Source: an uncultured Bacteroidales bacterium (GTDB lineage Bacteria > Bacteroidota > Bacteroidia > Bacteroidales > UBA932). Taken from it: 10,717 nucleotides of DNA. Position numbers and translations under genes: made by a program. A model generated the notes under the pieces. The model was not told the DNA's origin. It did no database searches and saw nothing but the letters and a program-made list of their open reading frames with translations. Position 1 is the first letter of the stretch. Every line of letters starts with the position of its first letter. This document shows positions 7,759-10,717 of the stretch, in pieces. Location: contig CAMKTW010000032.1 in assembly GCA_946415795.1 (NCBI GenBank), positions 1 to 10,717 on the forward strand, read 5' to 3'.

Positions 7759-10071
7759 ATGAACGTAATTAACAAGCAGATCCTGCTGAGCGATGGCAGG
7801 ACAATCGAGATTGAAACCGGCCGACTGGCGAAACAGGCCGATGGCAGCGCTGTTGTGAAGATGGGTGGCACTATGCTTTTGGCCACCGTTACCGCTGCGA
7901 AAGAAGTAAAGGAGGGGACCGACTTTATGCCCCTCACAGTAGATTACAAAGAGAAGTATTATTCAGCTGGCCGTTTCCCCGGCGGATTTATGAAGAGAGA
8001 GGGCAAATCCTCTGACTACGAGATTCTTATCTCGCGTCTGATTGACCGCCCCATCCGCCCGCTCTGGCCCGATGACTTCCACCTTGAAGTGTTCGTAAAC
8101 GTATGGCTGATCTCCGCAGAGCAGGATATCCAGCCCGATGCACTCGCCGGCCTTGCCGCATCCTGTGCACTGGCCACCAGCGACCTGCCCTTCGGAGGCC
8201 CTATCTCCGAGGTACGCGTAGGGCGCGTGAACGGCGAATTCAAGATCAACCCCAACTTCAGCGATATGGACAACTGCGACCTGGAGCTGATGGTTGCCGC
8301 AACTGAAGAGAACATCATGATGGTAGAGGGCGAAATGAAAGAGGTCAGCGAGCACGATATGCTCGAGGCCATCAAGTTTGCCCACGAAGAGATAAAGAAG
8401 CACTGCCGCGTGCAGAAAGAGCTCATCGCAGAGCTTGGCAACGACGTCAAGAGGGATTATCCCCACGACGTTGAAGACGAAGACCTGCGTAAAGCCGTTC
8501 ACGAGGCTTGCTACGACAAATGCCTGGAGCTGGCAAAGAGCGCAAAGCCCAAGCACGAACGTGAGGACGGCTTCAACGCCATCCGCGACGAATTCATGGC
8601 GACTATCCCCGAGGAAGAGCTGGAAGAGAAAGAGCCCCTGGTGAACCGTTATTTCGGTCACGAGCAGAAAGAGGCTATGCGCAATATGATCCTCGACGAG
8701 GGTCTCCGTCTGGACGGCCGCAAGACCGACGAGGTACGCCCTATCTGGTGCGCAGTGGATTATCTCCCCTTCGCACACGGTTCTGCTATATTCACCCGCG
8801 GCGAAACCCAGTCGCTGGCTACCGTAACCCTGGGTACAAAACAGGATATGAAGGAGATGGACGAGGTGCTGATCCAAGACGACCAGCAGTTCGTACTCCA
8901 CTACAACTTCCCTCCGTTCGCTACCGGCGAGGCTAAGAGCCAGCGCGGCGTGGGCCGTCGTGAAATCGGTCACGGCAACCTTGCAATGCGCGCCCTCAAG
9001 CCCGTTATCCCTATGATGCCTGAGAACCCCTACGCAGTGCGCGTGGTTTCCGATATCCTCGAGTCCAACGGCTCTTCTTCAATGGCATCTGTATGCGGTG
9101 GCTGCCTGGCACTTATGGACGCAGGCGTAAAGATCACCAAGCCTGTAGCCGGCGTTGCTATGGGTCTGATTACCGATGAGAAAGATCCCAACAACCGCTA
9201 CGCAATCCTCACCGATATCCTCGGCGACGAAGACCACCTCGGTGATATGGACTTCAAGGTAACCGGTACCAGGGATGGTATCACCGCTACCCAGATGGAC
9301 ATCAAGGTGGACGGCCTCAGCTACGACGTGCTGGAGAAAGCACTGGAGCAGGCGCGTCAGGGCCGTATGCACATTATGGGCGAGATGCTCAAGACCATCG
9401 ACAAGCCCCGCGAAGACTACAAACCGTTCGTTCCCCGCATCAAGAGCTTTGAGGTTGACAAAGAGTTCATCGGTGCAATCATCGGCAAGGGTGGCGAGAC
9501 CATCCAGAAGATCCAGGCAGAGACCGGCGCCGTCATCAATATCGACGAGATTGACGGCAAGGGTGTTGTTGACATTGCAACCAACGATGCAGAGGCGATG
9601 CAGAAGGCATACGACTGGATTATGGGTATCTGCGCTGTTCCCGAGGTCGGCGAGGTTTACCACGGCAAGGTGACCTCCATCCTGGAGTTCGGTGCATTCG
9701 TGGAGATTCTCCCCGGCAAAGAGGGCCTGCTGCACATCAGCGAGCTTGACTGGAGCAAGACTGAGAAGGTAGAGGATATACTGCACGAAGGCGACGAGGT
9801 CGATGTCAAACTCCTTGAGGTCGATGCCAAGACCGGCAAGCTTCGCCTGAGCCGCCGTGCCCTTATGGAGAAGCCGGAAGGCTATGTAGAGCCCGTACGC
9901 CGTCCCCGCCCCAGCGGTGACCGTCGTGAAGGAGGCCGTGGAGAACGCCGTGACGACCGTCGCAGCGGTGACCGCCGCGAAAATCGTGGCGGCGAGCGTC
10001 GTGAACGCAGCGAGCGTGGCGAACGCCGTCCCCGTGGAGAACACCGCGAGAACAAACCCAGCGAGGAATAA
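7759..10071 (+). CDS. pnp: Polyribonucleotide nucleotidyltransferase (PNPase)
   Basis: Phosphorolytic 3'-5' exoribonuclease of mRNA turnover, a ring-shaped trimer in the family. The product is 770 residues, about 60 more than E. coli PNPase. Domains in order: first RNase PH domain about 1-145 (GRFPGGFMKREGK, 71-83), linking helical domain about 240-315, second RNase PH domain about 316-550 with FATGEAKSQRGVGRREIGHG (387-406), the phosphate-site SNGSSS (436-441) and catalytic-type Asp492 and Asp498 in DEDHLGDMDF, KH domain about 555-620 (IIGKGG, 574-579) and S1 domain about 631-700. Residues 711-770 are an Arg/Glu/Gly-rich tail of degenerate G-[DE]-R-R units (see findings). The ATG at 7759 gives a normal N-terminus. 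AGGAAG at 7737-7742 is rather far upstream for a ribosome site. Confidence 0.98.
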   Translation: MNVINKQILLSDGRTIEIETGRLAKQADGSAVVKMGGTMLLATVTAAKEVKEGTDFMPLTVDYKEKYYSAGRFPGGFMKREGKSSDYEILISRLIDRPIRPLWPDDFHLEVFVNVWLISAEQDIQPDALAGLAASCALATSDLPFGGPISEVRVGRVNGEFKINPNFSDMDNCDLELMVAATEENIMMVEGEMKEVSEHDMLEAIKFAHEEIKKHCRVQKELIAELGNDVKRDYPHDVEDEDLRKAVHEACYDKCLELAKSAKPKHEREDGFNAIRDEFMATIPEEELEEKEPLVNRYFGHEQKEAMRNMILDEGLRLDGRKTDEVRPIWCAVDYLPFAHGSAIFTRGETQSLATVTLGTKQDMKEMDEVLIQDDQQFVLHYNFPPFATGEAKSQRGVGRREIGHGNLAMRALKPVIPMMPENPYAVRVVSDILESNGSSSMASVCGGCLALMDAGVKITKPVAGVAMGLITDEKDPNNRYAILTDILGDEDHLGDMDFKVTGTRDGITATQMDIKVDGLSYDVLEKALEQARQGRMHIMGEMLKTIDKPREDYKPFVPRIKSFEVDKEFIGAIIGKGGETIQKIQAETGAVINIDEIDGKGVVDIATNDAEAMQKAYDWIMGICAVPEVGEVYHGKVTSILEFGAFVEILPGKEGLLHISELDWSKTEKVEDILHEGDEVDVKLLEVDAKTGKLRLSRRALMEKPEGYVEPVRRPRPSGDRREGGRGERRDDRRSGDRRENRGGERRERSERGERRPRGEHRENKPSEE
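9916..10050 (+). repeat. Degenerate GDRR/GERR-coding repeats in the pnp tail
   Basis: Units of roughly 8-9 codons start with Gly-Asp/Glu-Arg-Arg at PNPase residues 720, 728, 737, 745 and 754, with a variant GEHR at 760. At DNA level GGTGACCGTCGTGAA, GGTGACCGCCGCGAA and GGCGAGCGTCGTGAA show the shared core with mostly synonymous changes. This is part of the pnp frame, not a separate element. Confidence 0.75.
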
Positions 10072-10091
10072 CCCAACGGTAAGCACTATAG

Positions 10092-10126
10092 AAAACACTC
10101 CTTGCATGTTGCAGGGGGTGTTTTTT
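10092..10126 (+). terminator. Intrinsic terminator after pnp
   Basis: A 15-bp stem (10092-10106 with 10110-10124) includes three T-G pairs, has a 3-base TGT loop, and runs into a continuous T-run (10121-10126) that is partly in the stem and partly after it. It lies 20 bases after the pnp stop. The A-rich 5' arm would give only a few T's in the opposite direction, and it clearly serves the plus-strand rpsO-pnp transcript. Confidence 0.88.
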
Positions 10127-10148
10127 GTATGTATATCCAATTAGCAAA

Positions 10149-10180
10149 TTTGCAGAATTACGCCAATATGCATATCTTTG
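10149..10180 (+). promoter_or_regulatory. Predicted promoter of the DUF3990-like gene
   Basis: TTTG (10149-10152), a 20-base spacer and TATCTTTG (10173-10180) form a complete -33/-7 Bacteroidota promoter. Initiation would fall near 10186-10188, leaving a leader of under 20 bases before the ATG at 10205 and no room for a clear ribosome site. Confidence 0.7.
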
Positions 10181-10185
10181 TAATA

Positions 10186-10197
10186 ACACTATAGTGT
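10186..10197. promoter_or_regulatory. 12-bp perfect palindrome, candidate operator
   Basis: ACACTATAGTGT is its own reverse complement. It begins 6 bases after the -7 element, on the predicted transcription start, and ends 7 bases before the start codon. A repressor bound here would block initiation. ACTATAGTG inside it recurs as ACTATAATG 11 bases later (10199-10207), about one helical turn, with the start codon in the second copy. A regulatory role is inferred from position only. Confidence 0.4.
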
Positions 10198-10204
10198 GAC
10201 TATA

Positions 10205-10717
10205 ATGATTGAATTATTTCACGGTTCAGAAAAGATAATCCGTGTTCCTTTGTACGGAGTTGGCAATATTCGGAATGATTATGGCCTTGGTTTTTATTGT
10301 ACGCAGGAGGTAGGACTCGCAAAAGAATGGGCTTGCAGTGATAATGAAAGTGGGTTTGCAAATCACTACGAATTGGCCGATGCTGGGCTGACGTGCCTGA
10401 ATCTCAATGGCGAAGGGTATAACATTCTCAACTGGCTTGCTGTACTCGTGGAGAACAGGCGCTTCGATTTATCCACACCGATAGCAGCAAGAGCAAAACA
10501 ATACTTGTTAGATAATTTCCTCCCTGCATATAAAGACTATGATTTGCTGCGTGGCTATCGGGCAGATGATTCATATTTTGCTTTCTCAAGAGCTTTCCTG
10601 TCGAACGGCATCACGTTGGAACAGCTCAAGCGTGCGATGGTGTTAGGAGAACTCGGGGAGCAGATTGTACTCCGCAGCCCACTGGCATTCGAAGCGATAT
10701 CGTTTGTAGAAGCCACG
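10205..10717 (+). CDS. DUF3990-like protein, ADP-ribosyltransferase-like fold, 3'-truncated
   Basis: The frame is open from the ATG at 10205 to the last base: 171 codons with no stop seen. The protein begins MIELFHGSEKII and contains NDYGLGFYCT (24-33), AKEWA (39-43), WLAVLVENRRFD (77-88), GYRADDSYF (117-125) and ELGEQIVLRSPLAFEAISF (149-167). I recognise this pattern from the DUF3990 family (recalled, not searched). The early HGS, the GxGFYxT followed by A-EWA, and the late EQIVL strand resemble the three motif strands of ADP-ribosyltransferases, with His6 and Tyr31 as candidate NAD contacts and Glu152 or Gln153 in the third position. No signal peptide or membrane segment is seen, so it is probably cytoplasmic. 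Base use is visibly more A+T-rich than in glyA or pnp, which suits an acquired gene. The target and any partner are unknown; a partner gene might lie past the window end. Confidence 0.75.
   Translation, partial: MIELFHGSEKIIRVPLYGVGNIRNDYGLGFYCTQEVGLAKEWACSDNESGFANHYELADAGLTCLNLNGEGYNILNWLAVLVENRRFDLSTPIAARAKQYLLDNFLPAYKDYDLLRGYRADDSYFAFSRAFLSNGITLEQLKRAMVLGELGEQIVLRSPLAFEAISFVEAT

Noticed and set aside
7963..8973. Open frame of 336 codons on the minus strand opposite pnp
   Set aside because: Same shadow effect; the pnp RNase PH domains on the plus strand account for this sequence.
9916..10050. Repeats in the pnp tail as a possible CRISPR or intergenic repeat array
   Set aside because: The units are degenerate, in frame and differ mainly at third codon positions; they are protein-coding repeats.
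9079..10140. Long open frame of 353 codons on the minus strand opposite pnp
   Set aside because: It lies opposite a clearly functional gene, its translation has no recognisable domains, and the biased G+C-rich codons of pnp explain the absence of stops.

Overview
The window reads as chromosomal DNA from a Bacteroidota bacterium, most likely order Bacteroidales. The evidence is the protein families (MetH with a GERCNVAG pterin motif, a 426-residue GlyA, a PNPase with an Arg-rich tail), the promoter style (TTG or TTTG about 20 bases upstream of TANNTTTG, seen before glyA, rpsO and the last gene) and the general lack of strong Shine-Dalgarno sites. The moderately G+C-rich core would suit a Rikenellaceae/Alistipes-like genome, but that placement is a guess.

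Layout. (1) Bases 1-5397, plus strand: a probable operon of metH (5' end cut off by the window), metF (ATGA overlap with metH) and an AI-2E family membrane protein (17-base gap after metF). (2) Bases 5423-5953, minus strand: a small SpoU/TrmH-type RNA 2'-O-methyltransferase, convergent with the transporter and divergent from glyA, with interleaved promoters. (3) Bases 6043-7323: glyA. (4) Bases 7396-10071: rpsO and pnp in their widely conserved order, with a hairpin and T-run between them, and a strong intrinsic terminator after pnp. (5) Bases 10205-10717: the start of an A+T-richer gene whose product resembles DUF3990, an ADP-ribosyltransferase-like family. It has its own promoter and a 12-bp palindrome at the predicted transcription start, and it is cut by the window end.

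How the genes work together. GlyA makes methylene-tetrahydrofolate from serine, MetF reduces it to methyl-tetrahydrofolate, and MetH passes the methyl group through cobalamin to homocysteine to make methionine. Three consecutive steps of the folate-methionine branch therefore lie within about 7 kb. rpsO-pnp is housekeeping translation and RNA turnover. Nearly all of the window is ordinary core genome. The only accessory-looking part is the last 0.6 kb, where a possible ART-type toxin or effector module begins. No tRNA, rRNA, CRISPR array, insertion sequence or other mobile element was seen, and no gene-free stretch exceeds 300 bases; the longest is the 133 bases between pnp and the last gene.
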